Origin: Dastarcus helophoroides | Lineage: Eukaryota; Arthropoda; Insecta; Coleoptera; Bothrideridae | NCBI GenBank assembly: GCA_028583605.1 | Contig: CM053327.1 | Span: 32,792,126 to 32,856,125 of the forward strand | DNA: 64,000 nucleotides | Direction: 5' to 3' | Part shown: positions 11,846 to 23,960 of the stretch, piece by piece | Position numbering within the stretch: position 1 is the stretch's first letter | Layout: every line of letters begins with the position of its first letter | Position numbers and translations under genes: made by a program | Notes under the pieces: generated by a model | Seen by the model: the letters and a program-made list of their open reading frames with translations, nothing else | Database searches by the model: none | Told to the model about the DNA's origin: nothing

Positions 11846-12076
11846 TGAAATACAAATCTTGTCCCCTGAAACCAAGAAAGAGTAAAAAATACAACAAAGG
11901 TTGCTCTAACTCGTTTCGACAGCCAAGTTATCATCTTCAGAGAGATGATAGCTTGGCTGTCGAAACACGTTAGAGTAACCTTTGGTGTGTTTTTTAATCT
12001 TTCTTGGTTTCAGGGGACAAAATTTGTATTTCAATTTTTGAAGACAACCAAGAACCAGTCCGTTCCACCAAAAAAA
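11846..12076. repeat. Foldback repeat family F, complete copy 4
   Basis: Left arm starts with GAAATACAAATCTTGTCCCC, centre lies at about 11930-11952 (ATCATCTTCAGAGAGATGAT), and the right arm mirrors it and adds the tail ending CCGTTCCACC. It abuts the next AT-rich block. Confidence 0.9.
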
Positions 12077-14269
12077 AATTAACTTTGGAAATGTCATCTT
12101 TTTCTTAGAATTTTGAGTTCGAGTCGAGAAACTTGTAAATTTAACTTTTCTAAAATCTTGACTAAAGTACAGAAATTTGGAATTTTTGATTCAGTTTCGA
12201 CTTTTTTCTAATTTTAAACTTCGAAATGCTTTTTCCTTGAACACATTTATACAAAATATTTAAACTTTTTGCAGTAATCCAAGCTTAAACTTCATTTTCT
12301 ACTAATTTAGTGTTTTATTGTTTGTGGAAATAGAGTAGCGGTTTCGAAGTTTTTGAAGCAAATTTGAGAAAAGAAGCATTTTCAGATTATTTTCTTAAGT
12401 TTACAGGTTTAGATTTGCAATTTTATATTTCTCTTTATATTCTCACTTAAACCACACGAATTTTAGAGAAATTTTGGATCTTTAGGCAAAATTTTAAAGA
12501 TAAAATCGAAATTTCGAAATCAACGTCGGAATTTCCTGATTATAATATAAATTTATTCAAAATGCCACATTAAAACTTGTAAAGTTCATTGTTTTTGAGT
12601 TATATTCGGGGGTTCTTTTCTTGATTATCGAAATTATTTTGACTCTTTCTCGTGATTTGAAAGTTTTAAACCAAAAAATTCAAGGCGTAAGTAGATATTT
12701 CGAGAAATGGGATTTTAGGTATCTTTTTTATATTATTTTGTCTTTTTTTTTCGAAATAGTATCTTTTAATTTCCAGGCTTAAACTTACAATTTTTATTTT
12801 TCTGTTCGATTGTCAAAATTTCTAAAATTCCTTATTTAATATTCGAAAGTTCGAGAACAAAAAGTTCTCGAACTTTTGAATTTTAATTCGAAATTTTCTT
12901 ATTAAAATTAAAATGTCGAGTAAAATTTCAAGAATCTTATTGCCTCTTAAAATATCGAGTTTTATTTTCGAAATTTTTACTTCTTCTCAAACGTATTTTA
13001 AAATTTAGTATTTGTTGGAACACTTACATTTTTTTCTCGAAAATTTCTCTTAAAATTCTAGTTTCGAGTATTTGTTTCATAATTTTGATTTCTTTGCAAT
13101 TCGTCCTATTTAAATGTTCACATATTTTAAATTGGTTGAGTGCAGCTAGATTTTTCTAATAAACTACCAAAAAGTCAATCTAAACAATATTTTGTCTTAA
13201 CCTGTTTTTGGGAAATACGAATTATTCTCAAACAAAATCATAATTTTGAATTTAAATTTAATTTCGTTGTAAAATTGAAATCTTAAGAAGGGAAAAATCG
13301 AAATTTATCAACTGGATATCTCATTCTAATAGTTTCTAACATACTTTTTCTTTTTAAACTGTAGTCATTCGAAATTTCAGATTTGTTCTCAAAAATCATC
13401 GAAATTTTGAGAACAAATTCTTCCATTTACTAGAATACGTTTTTAATATTTAATGCTTTTTACTTTTTATTCATGACAAAATTCGAAATTTTTAGTTTTA
13501 TTTAGAATTTAGACTTAGAGCTAGAATTTAAAATGTCAAAAGAAAAGGCCAAATTTTGAAACAACGTCGAAATTTCCAATTTAAAGCCAAACTTCTAATA
13601 CAAAATATCGAAATTTTCTGAAAATCTCTTAACACCTAAAACCACTTTCTTTATTTTGTTTTTATACCCATTTTGTTTTCTATTTTTCAAATTTCGGGAT
13701 GATGTATTTAATTTTTCTTAAAAGTAAAACTATTTTTATTGAGAAACTTTTTAGAAAATGCTACTCGCTTTTTGGTTTTTTTTTTCTTCTTTAAATCAAA
13801 GATTATGTCCCCAATCTGGATATTTCAGCTTTGGTTTTAAAATTTCGACAATAATCTCTTTTAATTATTGATTATGATCAACAAAAAGGCCTAGATATCG
13901 ATAAAAAGCTGAAATATTGATTAAAAAAAGAGGTAAATTTGAGACTAAGGCTGATTGTATAAAAAAACTCGAAATTTAGAAAGAGGTTCATGTCAAAGAA
14001 AACTTAGTACAGCATTTTAATTTTTAGAAATTTAACAGTCTTGAGCAAAGTCGAGATTTCTGGAAAAATCAATTACAATTTAAAAAAAATATATTGCTTC
14101 TTTTTTGGAATTTTAGGTGCGATCTCAAAAAGTTCGAACTGTTAAGAAAATGGTTCAACGTAAAGGAAATAGAACCGAAACTTCGAATTTAAAATCGAAA
14201 TTTAAAAAAAAAACTAATTTTTCTGGAGTAAACTCAATTTTTTTAATTCTGATCTGTCTCTAAAAATTT
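12077..14269. repeat. AT-rich degenerate minisatellite block
   Basis: Words such as AAATTTCGA, TTCGAAATTT and CTTTTT recur in both orientations. Includes a hairpin around 12846-12878 (AAAGTTCGAGAAC and its complement around a short loop). No gene seen. Confidence 0.65.
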
Positions 14270-14470
14270 TGTCAACTGTCATGAGGTGACGTTTTAAATA
14301 AATTTAGACATCACATACTCATATTTCAAAAAATGTTTTCGAATATTGTCAACATTCATGAATAATAATTTAAATATTTTCAAACTGGGTCGCAGAAATG
14401 TTAAATAAAATTAATAAACATAATGTGTCCGACCAATAAAAGTCCACTATAAGGAATAATGCTAATTTCA
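14270..14470. repeat. Diverged copy of palindromic element P
   Basis: Segment around 14370-14450 (CAAACTGGGTCGCAGAAATG, then TTAAATAAAATTAATAAACA and CCAATAAAAGTCCA) matches one arm plus the outer part of the palindromic insert at 34455-34604. The other arm is poorly preserved. Confidence 0.55.
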
Positions 14471-15079
14471 GTTCTCTTTTTGAAAGAAATTTCGACTTAA
14501 ACTCAATTTTTTCATAAGTAGTACACAATTTCTCTTCAAACTGCAGTTTTTAAAGTTATTAGGGTAATTTGGACATTTTCAGACATTTTTAATTTTTGAC
14601 TTCAAAATTTCTATTCTCAAAATATCGATCTTTTTTGTCAAAATGTTTTTTTATAAATTATAATTTAAACTGGAATATTTTTTATTAATTTTAAATTTTT
14701 CTTTGTGCTTATTATTTTCAATAATTCTTCATGAACTAACACATTCACAGTCATGAACTAGTTCATTTAACTCACAGAGTTCTTTTTTAGAGTTAATTTG
14801 TGAATTACACATCTCTACTTGAGAACAATACTAAAATGACGGATGAGCTAAAATACGTTTGTTACACTTGAGATTCTTTTAATATTTTTACTAGACTATT
14901 TTAACAGACACACAACCCAAAACTCTTACTTCAATGACTGTCATAATATTTCAAAAACCAAAGCAGATAAAAATTTGTAAACAGTAATTTTTATATAACT
15001 AGAATATATTACATTATATTACACAATATTTACCGATACATATACACATTTGAGATATTTAAAAACTGCAATCACTACA
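14471..15079. other. AT-rich stretch downstream of FMC1, no gene seen
   Basis: Contains a small palindrome-rich segment (ATGAACTAGTTCAT at about 14753) resembling a MITE terminus, and otherwise unique AT-rich DNA. Confidence 0.4.
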
Positions 15080-15085
15080 TTTATT
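15080..15085 (-). terminator. Poly(A) signal for FMC1 transcript
   Basis: AATAAA on the minus strand (TTTATT on plus), 12 nt past the FMC1 stop codon. This implies a very short 3-prime UTR. Confidence 0.6.
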
Positions 15086-15096
15086 AAAAGAAAAAA

Positions 15097-15408
15097 TCAC
15101 TTTGGGTCATGAGGTAATTTAAATCCCACCAGTCGAGCAGTTTCCTCAACAGAACGTTCTCCTTTGGCATGGAATTCATCATGTATCTCCTGACCAATTC
15201 TGGTGCTCTTCAAATAGCATAAATAGGTGTTGGCCAAAAAATTCATCTCTTCTCTTGCTTTGCATAGCTGTTCATCAGTTGTCTGGTGCTTTTTGTACTG
15301 GGTTAAAATGTACTGGAGTGCAAGATTATCTTTTAATTTACCACTTGGTAATGCACGTCTTAATTCACTTATTATCTGTCTCAACACACTAATTTTTTTA
15401 TCAGCCAT
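15097..15408 (-). CDS. FMC1: FMC1-like mitochondrial ATP synthase assembly factor
   Basis: Single uninterrupted exon, 103 aa, ATG at 15408 and TGA at 15097-15099. The length matches metazoan FMC1 (C7orf55) proteins. Recognition rests on the family pattern: an N-terminal LRQIISELRRA helix (residues about 9-19), a Q.ILTQYKKHQ.TDEQLCKAREE stretch in the middle, a TYLCYLKS motif (about 57-64), and the C-terminal signature HAKGERSVEETARLVGFKLP (about 80-99). FMC1 is known in yeast to help the assembly factor Atp12 build the F1 part of ATP synthase in the mitochondrial matrix. It begins 35 nt after the stop of the SRR1-like gene on the same strand, so it may be the second cistron of a shared mRNA. 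The Kozak context (AATATA before ATG) is weak. Confidence 0.9.
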   Translation of the reverse strand: MADKKISVLRQIISELRRALPSGKLKDNLALQYILTQYKKHQTTDEQLCKAREEMNFLANTYLCYLKSTRIGQEIHDEFHAKGERSVEETARLVGFKLPHDPK

Positions 15409-15415
15409 TATATTA

Positions 15416-15421
15416 TTTATT
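15416..15421 (-). terminator. AATAAA in the SRR1-FMC1 gap
   Basis: The only poly(A)-signal-like hexamer between the two genes. It lies 8 nt upstream of the FMC1 ATG, so cleavage 10-30 nt downstream would fall inside the FMC1 coding region. A separate SRR1 mRNA and an FMC1 mRNA would therefore overlap. Confidence 0.4.
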
Positions 15422-15443
15422 CTAATAACAAAAAAAAATTAAA

Positions 15444-16321
15444 TCAGTCTATAGAAACTTTATCGATTTTGCTAACTATAAATTCTAAATCCTCTTCAGA
15501 ATAATTGGGTTCAGCACATAGTTGCCATAAATCGGTGACTAATACTAATTTTTCCCAAGGAAATATATGTATGGCAGTATCATTAAAAATTTCAAAATAC
15601 CTAAAGCTATTAATAACGGGATATTCGACAAGATATGGTGTTATGTTTATTATGTATTCGGCAGTTTTTTGTAATACTCTTCTTGTGCAACTTTCAATAA
15701 TAGTGTTAAAACTATTTGCTATGATAATACAATAATGCAAATTTAACCCCCAATTGGCCCATAACAAGTTATTCGTTAGCTGTTTTGGACAATGGGGTAA
15801 ATAAAAAATAGTTGTTGATTTTTCTTTCAATTGATATTTACCTTCAATATTTTTGGATAACGTGTGTAAATTGTAATGTTTCAAAATTTCATAATCTAGT
15901 TGTGTAAATGCCGGATCGAAAACTATTATGTTAACTTTATATGTATCCTTTAAACACAGTAGCAATGCAAGTTGATATCGAGAAATCATGCACTCACCAA
16001 TTTTACCCAAACCAAAGCACACAATTTCCTTGATGCTAGGATTATGCAACACTGTCAAACCTTCTTTCAATGAAGCGATTAATGACTGAAAGATATCAGA
16101 GGATTGCAATTCCTCTTGTGCTTCTCTTATGCGTCTAATTAAGAGATAAGAGATTAATGAAAGGATTGGCGTACATACTTAACCTCATACCTGATTGACG
16201 TTTTTATATCAGTTTCGGAATACGTTTCCGACTGATTATTTGTTGGTAATGTGCGCTTTTGTTTGGAACTTTTTCTTTTGTAAGAAACCAATTTAAAATT
16301 ATTGTCGAGGTTAGAACTCAT
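15444..16321 (-). CDS. SRRD: SRR1-domain (SRR1-like) protein
   Basis: Complete two-exon gene, 273 aa: exon 1 16321-16191 (131 nt, ATG at 16321), a 56-nt intron 16190-16135 (GTATGAG...TTAATTAG), exon 2 16134-15444 ending in TGA. Joining keeps the frame across an Arg codon. Residues 1-45 are basic and polar (MSSNLDNNFKLVSYKRKSSK...), typical of the low-complexity head of this family. The SRR1 domain follows with EIVCFGLGKIGE (about 80-91), SRYQLALLL (95-103) and a VFDPAFT segment (about 115-121). The C-terminal half contains SFRYFEIFNDTAIHIFPWEKL. Plant SRR1 acts in light and clock regulation; the animal proteins have been linked to haem and circadian functions, but the reaction is not settled. 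The stop codon lies 35 nt before the FMC1 start. Confidence 0.9.
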
Positions 16322-16559
16322 GACATTTACTCATTTATTGACAATTGACAATGACAGATGACAGTCGATGCAGACTCACAGAATAAAAAACTTTCGATTG
16401 AGAAAGAGTTTGGGTATAATTAGGTTGCCGCCAGCTTTCTGTTAGATGACGCATCGTCGACCAACATTTGTAGAATGTTTATTGCCTACAATTATTTTTT
16501 TAAAATTTCATTTAACTATGCCCTACTTGTTTAAAATAAGAATTTAGGGAAATAAACCG
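16322..16559 (-). promoter_or_regulatory. Presumed 5-prime UTR and promoter of the SRR1-like gene
   Basis: The 240 bp upstream of the ATG are less repetitive than their surroundings. They hold a TGACAATTGACAATGACAGATGACAG run (written here as TGACAATTGACA followed by ATGACAGATGACAG) of TGACA-like motifs close to the start. No TATA box is evident. Location is by position only. Confidence 0.35.
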
Positions 16560-18890
16560 TTTCAAGATTACCCTCGAAATTTTGCACAATTCGTATTTAA
16601 TATTAAAAATTCTTCTTTTTTTACTTAAAAGTTTTACTTGGAAATTCCAAATAATGAAAGCAGATTTAAAATATCGATATTTCAGTTGATGAGAAGAGGA
16701 TAAAATTCTCGATTTTTAGATTGAAATTTGAGATTTCAATAATTTTAGATGGACACCAAAATGTTTTAGTCTATTCCAAAACATTTTTATATTAAAATTG
16801 TTCTTTTTTTTGTTCAAAATTTCCATTTTTCAAAATTTGAACTTTTCTGAAAATTCCACTTTTTTAAAATCTGAATTTCTGCAAATTATCAAAATTTGCC
16901 TTTTCCCCAAAATTTGGTGGATCTTTCCGAGTTTTTGTAAAAAGACAAAAAGCCTAACAAATTTTCTTTGAAAATTTTTAGGTATTCAAGATTTATTAAA
17001 TTCCAATTTTCTCAAAATTTCAACTTGTTTCCCATAATGTTAACATTAATTGATATACAAATTTTTTCTTCTGAAGCCATGAAAGATTAAAAACACAATA
17101 ATAGTTGCTCTAGAATTTCGCTAGCCAAGCTATATCTTCAGTATTTCTCTGGACATTTTCTGACGTCATGGAGGGGCACTTTTCTCTGTCTGACATAAGC
17201 AGTCAAAAGAAAATAAATATTCAACCGGAAAATTTGAAGTTTTTCTCAACATTTGCCCATGCTTTTTCAAAATTTAAGTCTGAGATATTTTGAATTTCTA
17301 CTAGATTTAGTCTTTTTCCTTGAAATTTCTTTCTTAAAATTTGACTTTCTCTTAAAATGTTCTTTCAATTTCAAGGTTTTCTTGAAATATCGCCTTTTTC
17401 GAAACGTTATTTTTTTACATTGAATCCTTTTTGAAATTTTCTACCTTCTAAAATCAGAACTTTTAGACATTTTTAATGTTTGCTTAAAATTTGCACGTTT
17501 ATCTCAACATTCAATATTTAATATTTCTGGAAAGAAGACTTTTTCTTTAAAATTTGTATTTTTTTTGGAAATTTCGATCTTTTTCTCGAAATTTCTGTTC
17601 TTTTCAAAATTTGTTTTTGGAAATTTAGATTTTTTTCTCAAAAATCATCGTTTGGAAATTTCGACTTTTATGTCTACATCGTGTCAGATTGTGATCTTAA
17701 CTTTTTCTACGAAATTAATATTTTTTTTTCAAAATTTCGATGCTTTTGTTCAAAATTCATCTTTTTTATAGACAACTATCCTCAAATTTGACTAATTTGT
17801 CAAAATTAATTTTTATGCAGAAAATTTTTATTGCTTTCTCGAAGTTCCATGCTCGAGATAGGTCTTTTTCGAGATTTTGGAGTATTATTTCAAAATTCAT
17901 TTTTTTTCTCAAATTTGAATCTTATTCCAAAATTTGACTTTTTTAAATTGGCTTTATTTGGAAAATTTTAAATTTTATCCTAAATATTTTGCCCTCGAAA
18001 TTTCGGCCGTTTTTCTCGAAATTTCGTCTCTGCGAAATTCATTATTCTAAGTTTTATTCTGTAGATCGATAGAATTTCCAAAAATTTCAACTTTTTCCTC
18101 GAAATTCATTTTTCTCTCGAAATTTTGCTCTTTTCTCTTAAAATACATGTTTTTCCTAAAATTCGGTCTTACTTTCAAATTCTTTGTGTGCTTTTCATTC
18201 AAAAATCATCTTTTTTCTGAAATCTCATCATTTTTTCTTAAAATAATAGTTTAAAAAAAAACTCGAAATTTTCAAAAAAAAGTGTAACGATTTAGAAGAA
18301 TCGAGGTATTATAAATCCTATACATTGACAAAAATGCAAGATTTAAAAAAAAATTAAATAATTAAACAATTTCGAAATTAAAAATATCGAATCTCCTAAA
18401 AAAGCGAAAATTAAAAAAAAAATGAAAACTTTCATAAAAAGGCGAAAAAGCCATAGAAGATCTAAATTTTTAAATAAAGATAGAAATTAAAAAAAACTCT
18501 GTGTTTGAAAATATTGAATTGTGAAAGTGGCAATTTTGAAATTCACAATTTTAAAAAAGTCGACACATTGAAGTCTCTATTTTGAAAAAAGAAGGACAAG
18601 ATATCCAAAAAAACGTTGAAATTTTTCAAAAAAGTCAAAATTAAAAATAATAAAATTTTCGCAGTCGAAATTTTGTAAAAACGGAATCAAAATTTTGGAA
18701 AAATGACGATATTTCCAAAAAAGTCAATCCATTCTGAAATTTGTTAAAAAACTTTCGAATCTCATTTTAAATTTTTGGAAAAATGTCGACATTTTAAGAT
18801 CAACAAACGCGGAACAAAACAAAATTCAGAATTTATTAAAACTAAATTGACTCTGGAGGAAAAAACCAAATTTCGAGAAAAGGTTTTAAA
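16560..18890. repeat. AT-rich degenerate minisatellite with strand-polarity switch
   Basis: T-rich units (TTTCGAAATTT, CTTTTTCTCGAAATT) on the plus strand up to about 18240. From about 18250 to 18880 the same words appear reverse-complemented (AAAAAAGTCGAAATTTT). This is a head-to-head arrangement. A foldback fragment interrupts it at 17048. Confidence 0.7.
17048..17150. repeat. Foldback repeat family F, left-arm fragment, copy 5
   Basis: TATACAAATTTTTTCTTCTG, CATGAAAGATTAAAAACACA and GTTGCTCTAGAATTTCGCTA match the left arm; the right arm is absent. Confidence 0.65.
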
Positions 18891-19230
18891 TTTGGGTAGC
18901 CACATACTAGAAATTTGTCAATATCAATAGCAAATGTGTTGATGTTAAAATTAACAGCATTATTATTTTATATTTTGACACTTATGCACATTTTAAGTAA
19001 TTTGTTTGCTCATTTCAAGCATTTTACAAAAAGTAACGTTGAGATTTCAATAAAACGGGAGGAAGCGATGAGAAATAACATAGAAAACATTTTAGATATT
19101 TGAAATTACAGCTATAGAGAGTGCGAAACAAATAATTGGCGAATAAATGTGGAAAAGTATTTTTATTGTAATTTTCCCGTAATTTGTTAGATTTGGCAAG
19201 GTCGGTTAGGACCATCGATGACCCAATCGT
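18891..19230. other. Short unique stretch, no gene seen
   Basis: AT-rich non-repeat DNA between the minisatellite and the long inverted-repeat element. Open frames here are short and without recognisable motifs. Confidence 0.4.
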
Positions 19231-19277
19231 CTACAATGAATCACCATACTTCCGTTTTAAGGTTATGTGATAAACTT

Positions 19278-19583
19278 TGTGGCGAATAGGCAGAACTCAT
19301 AGAACCATCCGCCACAGATCCGTTAGCTCCAGCGCAGGAGGAGCGGCAACACTGCAAGACCTATGAAGTGACAGCTGACAATTATGACGGTTGACACTTG
19401 GAACGACGCAAGATTCTCTCTATGATTACGACTCGAGCAAGTTTCACGTGTCGAACTGAAAATCACGATCTGATATTTTATTTGTTAATAGTTCTAGTTA
19501 ATTATAATGTAGTAAGTTAGAATAAATTAATTTCTACTACGTTAGTGTGCATTATTTGCGTCGCGTAATGGCAAGATGCCACA
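19278..19583. mobile_element. Solo LTR in the left arm
   Basis: The 306-bp sequence begins TGTGGCGAATAGG and ends AAGATGCCACA (TG...CA borders). It is flanked by an exact 4-bp duplication ACTT (19274-19277 and 19584-19587). An AATAAA lies near the 3-prime part (about 19521). The matching place in the right arm (about 21131) is uninterrupted, which proves insertion. Ty3/gypsy-type is likely from border and duplication size; no internal region is present. Confidence 0.85.
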
Positions 19584-21165
19584 ACTTTCAGAATTGCCCA
19601 TTAATTAATTTGTCAATTCAATCTACTGTTGTAGCTTCTCGAATGTGTTTTTAAGTAACTCTTTTACTTTTCCAATAAAATGTATCTTTACAGTGACAAA
19701 ATGATTTTGACGATGACATTGTTCGATCATAGAACTTCCTTATTTCATGGCGACGTTGCTACTCTAAATACTACGTTAATTAGACGAGATAATGTATACT
19801 TTTGATGTGGTTTGGAGTCTAGCAGTATCGACAGTACTACCTACCTTTGAAATTTTGAGAAACGAAATTTGAAAACGTTTAATTTCCAAGTTGAATATCT
19901 GCAAACCACGGATGATAGAATAAGGATAGTGCACGGCCTATATTGGCCATGTATAAAAATTTGACCGATATGAGTCTAGAAAGTGGAATAGTTTCGACTG
20001 TTTCTTTTGTCTCTCTTTCTCTCGTTGAAAATTATTGGTCATGTTAAGAATGCAAGAGATCATAATAGCAATTGCAGCTCAGTTATTCTATTGAGACTAC
20101 AAAAAACTCACCTGAATCATTTTTAGATTTCTCCATCATCTTTTTCGTAAAAAATATAAATTGAATACACTAAGAAATGACATTAAAATTAAACGAAATC
20201 GGTAAGTTGTGACATTTTTCAACAGGTGTTTAATAGCCATATTTATTTACTTCATTTTTCATTGGTAGTAGAATTCCATCACTCCTGATATCACGAGAAT
20301 GTACTGCCTACTCTGTAGACGCCTTTTCGACACCGTTTTCTGCGGCGGTGCACCATCCTCCTATAACCCGTGCTGCAAACAAATTGCAATGTCCAAATTA
20401 TGGTCTAACTTTTGAGAAGAAAGTCGATGGTTTAGAAATGAAATAAAAATACTCAAGTCTATGGCGATATTAAAACACAGTGTCCATTTTAAATTAATTT
20501 TATTTAAAGATGTTTTATTTCTATTGAAGAACGTCTAACCTTACCGCCATTCACAGCTATCTTCATTCGCATAACACAAATCGCAGAGCTTCCATTTGCC
20601 AAGTGACATTTCAGTCGGCAGTTAACAGATGAGGCGCGAAATTTAAATTTAACGAAAAAATATTTCGCAATAATTGGTGCTTTCGCAGAAGACAGGCAAC
20701 CGCATAAATGTATGATTTGAACAGTGGTATTAAATTACATTGACCTGTTACAGATTTCTTTCGATTTTTGGTCAGCTACCAAAATAGTTTCCCAGTCCCT
20801 GATGTGGAGTGTGGAGGATCATAGATTTGGTAAAAAGTTTCGAATTTCTTACAAATCATAATTAAGGTAGTACTGTCGATACTGCTAGAGTCAAAGTCAC
20901 ATCAAAAGTGTACATTATCTCGTTTGATTAACGTAGTATTTACACTAGGTAACGTCGCAATGAAATAAAAAACACAAGAACTTTTATGACTGAATAGTGT
21001 GATCATCAAAATCACTCAGTCATAATAAAGAAATATTTCATTGGAAAAATAAAAGAGTTGGTTAAAAAAGCATTAGAAAACTGGCTTCAGTAGGTTAAAT
21101 CGACAAATTAATTAACGGGCAATCCTGAAAAGATTGACGCATAACTTTAAAACGGAAGTAAACAA

Positions 21166-22884
21166 TAGGGATGTCGATCTGAGATAGATTAATCGAAAAA
21201 TCGATTTTTTTAAGTCTCAAGGTTGATTTTTTAGATCGATCTCAAATACAAGACCGATTTAGTGAACGATTCAAAAATACTAAGAATCGGATCGATTTAC
21301 CTTAGATGCACGTTACTGTAAATTTAATGACACATTTTTTTTATATAAGTGTATTTATGTCGTTATGTTATTCCCCACTTCCTTCTACTAGCAATAGCTA
21401 CAATAAGCCAACAAATGGCAGGCAGCATTAACATTTTTTTTCGTTAAGTATGTCCTTGACTGAATAGAAAAGATAACTATGGCGCCACCGTAGTAGTTTG
21501 TTCCGTTAGACTGTTATTCTGTCAGCTGTCAGTGTGTTTGGACACTGACATTTTATTTCTTCGATTGTTATGCCAGCTCTTCACTCTCAGCAAGCCATCT
21601 CGTCCGAGCGTCTCGGCGAGACATTTAACAGGAAAATGAAATGCGAACACTACCCTACACACTCTGGTTTTGAGTATAAAACATCATATATGTAAGTATT
21701 ACATATATGTAAAACATAGATAGCTGTAGGTACCACAGAACATATGTAGGTGATTCTGCATCATGGATGTAGTTGAAATTGCTGCTGTTGCAGCGAATTG
21801 TGCATATAATCATTATAATAATGTATTCATTTATACAATAAAAACAACTGTCAAACAAAAATCTAACCTCAACGGTCAACAAACACAAAAGAAAACGCGA
21901 GAGTGTGTTTGAAATAGTAGTTCTCGTTCCCCGGTAGTGCTCGCTTTTTTTGACTAGTGCCCAAAAAACCGACTCGACATGGGGCGCACCGGAGACGAAC
22001 GGAGATGAAGCGAATCGAAACGAGATTACCTTCTACATTCCCGCGTTCGGGTTGTCTTGTGCTGTCCCGGCGAGAGTGAAGAGCCTGCATTAAATGAACG
22101 TATTTATTTTGTCCGTTTATTTTGAAGTTACGCTGAAAATCCATAAAAACACAAAATCACTATCGTAAACACCAACCTCAGTTAGTCAACTTACAGTTAT
22201 GTAAAAAAAAACATACAAACCATAGAATATAATAAATGGGCCCAACTGTCCATATATGTAATACTTCTGTATGGCCAGTTCTTCGTTTCTTATGGGAAAG
22301 ACTTCTCTTTCTCGCTGACCTTCACACGCATTAATGAGTCGCAATGCGCAGGTGTTACAAATCATCAGTGCATGGCTAGTCAGCTGTGGACGGCCAAACA
22401 TAAACACCCGTTTAACCCGCGCATAGCGATTGGTTCATTTCGTTCAATTCATGCGCAATACTCGCCATTTATCCATGTTCCATCTTTATCGGATTTGGTT
22501 GGAACAAACTCGTGAAGAGAATAGGGAGCTGGCCATATAGAAGTATTACATATATGCAACTGTCAACCACAAGTTCGACAAATGGTGGCGCCATTTTCTT
22601 TGGATTTTGCTTTGCCTATAAGTTATGTAATTTCCTTTTGAATGCTTTATCACAACATTTTAACCTTTGTAGCACTTAAAGTTGATATTTTTCATATAGG
22701 AGATATGACGCCAATTCATCATTATCATTTAATTTTTCTTTTATTAGTAATGTTTAAAAATTTCGCCAACAAGGCGTTTAATCTGAAATCATTCAGCACC
22801 CAATTTAATCGGGAATCGATTCCTTTGCGCACGATGTGAATCGATCCAAAAATCGATTATTTTAAAAAGGAATCGACATTCCTA
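21166..22884. mobile_element. hAT-like non-autonomous element in the right arm
   Basis: 1719 bp, starting TAGGGATGTCGAT and ending ATCGACATTCCTA. Subterminal ATCGATTTTT/AATCGAT repeats are present. The 8-bp flanks GTAAACAA (21158-21165) and GTAAATAA (22885-22892) agree at 7 of 8 positions. No transposase motif is visible. The inner part includes a GC-rich promoter-like segment near 21950-22080 and repeated ATATATGTAAGTATTACATAT-like palindromes. Confidence 0.8.
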
Positions 22885-22905
22885 GTAAATAATGATTCAT
22901 TCTAT

Positions 22906-23278
22906 GGAAGCTCACTGAATCATTCATTTAAAAGCAACGTTGCCATATCTAATAAACTACGGAAAAAGTAGGATAAAAAATAAAGTTTTGATATTTATTC
23001 ACTAATTACTTCAATGACATGCTCTAACGCTGTACTTCAAAGTATTAAAATGTTTTTTATCTTATCTTCCATCGTTTTCTTCCTATTTACTAAAATCTGA
23101 ACGGTACTTTTTGTAAAATATGATAAAATTGTTGGTTTCTTATAAGGCTCAATGTTAAGGGCATGAAATTTCAAGTGTCAACAACTTTTCACTGATTCTC
23201 TGTAGCTCTTCAAAAATTTAACTGGATCATTATCTTACTATAATCTAGCGACATGTCCAGTTTCATGATATTCTGAAC
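22906..23278. other. Unique AT-rich stretch, no gene seen
   Basis: Between the long inverted-repeat element and the hAT MITE. No repeat family or coding signal recognised. Confidence 0.4.
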
Positions 23279-23960
23279 TAGGGATGATCGATATTAGAAA
23301 AACATCGATATTGACATCAATATTAACATCGGTTCAAAAATATCGATGTACGATGCATATCGAAAGATATGCATCGATGTTTTAGGTAAAAAAAAAACAA
23401 TCCATTTTATTATAAGGTATACAAACAGTAACCGACGTAAGCAAATTCATGGTAGATTGTTGGGCTACATTACTGCAAAAGTTTGAGTTTACTGGACAGA
23501 CATAGAGTACAATATAGGGTAGATTATATACCTATATACTATATATGTATATACCTATTATTTTGTTTTTGAAGTTTCATTACAAAAAAAAATTAACTTC
23601 CACTAACACTTGCTCCTAATTTATTCTTAGATAAGAAACAAAGTTGACCATGGCTTGAAATTGATAGTTTTTTATTTTGTTGGTTTTAATTTTGGTTACA
23701 TCGATTAGCGACATCTAGTGTAAATTGGGTGAAGGTGAAATAGTACTAATAACGACATTAATCAGCAACATTTGTTACACCTAATCACGCTAGATGGCCT
23801 AGCCCTAGAGTTAGAGTGTATCGATATCTATGTTCCAATTTTATTCTCATAACATCGATGTGTCAATATTATCGAAAACTTAACATCGATATTAAAACAT
23901 CGATGTTTTTCCACTAAACATCGATGTTCATTTACCATCGATGAATATCGATCATCTCTA
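23279..23960. mobile_element. hAT-type MITE with exact 8-bp duplication
   Basis: 682 bp, TAGGGATGATCGATATT... to ...AATATCGATCATCTCTA. It is flanked by TTCTGAAC on both sides (23271-23278 and 23961-23968). Termini are rich in ACATCGATGTT and ATATCGAT motifs that form nested inverted repeats. No coding capacity. Confidence 0.9.

Larger units (their letters stand above)
19231..22905. mobile_element. Long-terminal-inverted-repeat (foldback-type) element with two nested insertions
   Basis: Left arm about 19231-19845, right arm about 20864-21157 continuing at 22893-22905 after a hAT insertion. Once both insertions are removed the arms pair over about 310 bp. Matching landmarks are ACTTCCGTTTTAA, TTGCCC(A/G)TTAATTAATTTGTC, CGAGATAATGTA(T/C)ACTTTTG and CTAGCAGTATCGACAGTACT. 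The about 1-kb spacer (19846-20863) is unique and has no recognised protein. A minus-strand ATGATGGAGAAATC...TTCAG|GTGAGT sequence at about 20110-20140 looks like a short exon with a good donor, but no partner exon was found. Confidence 0.75.
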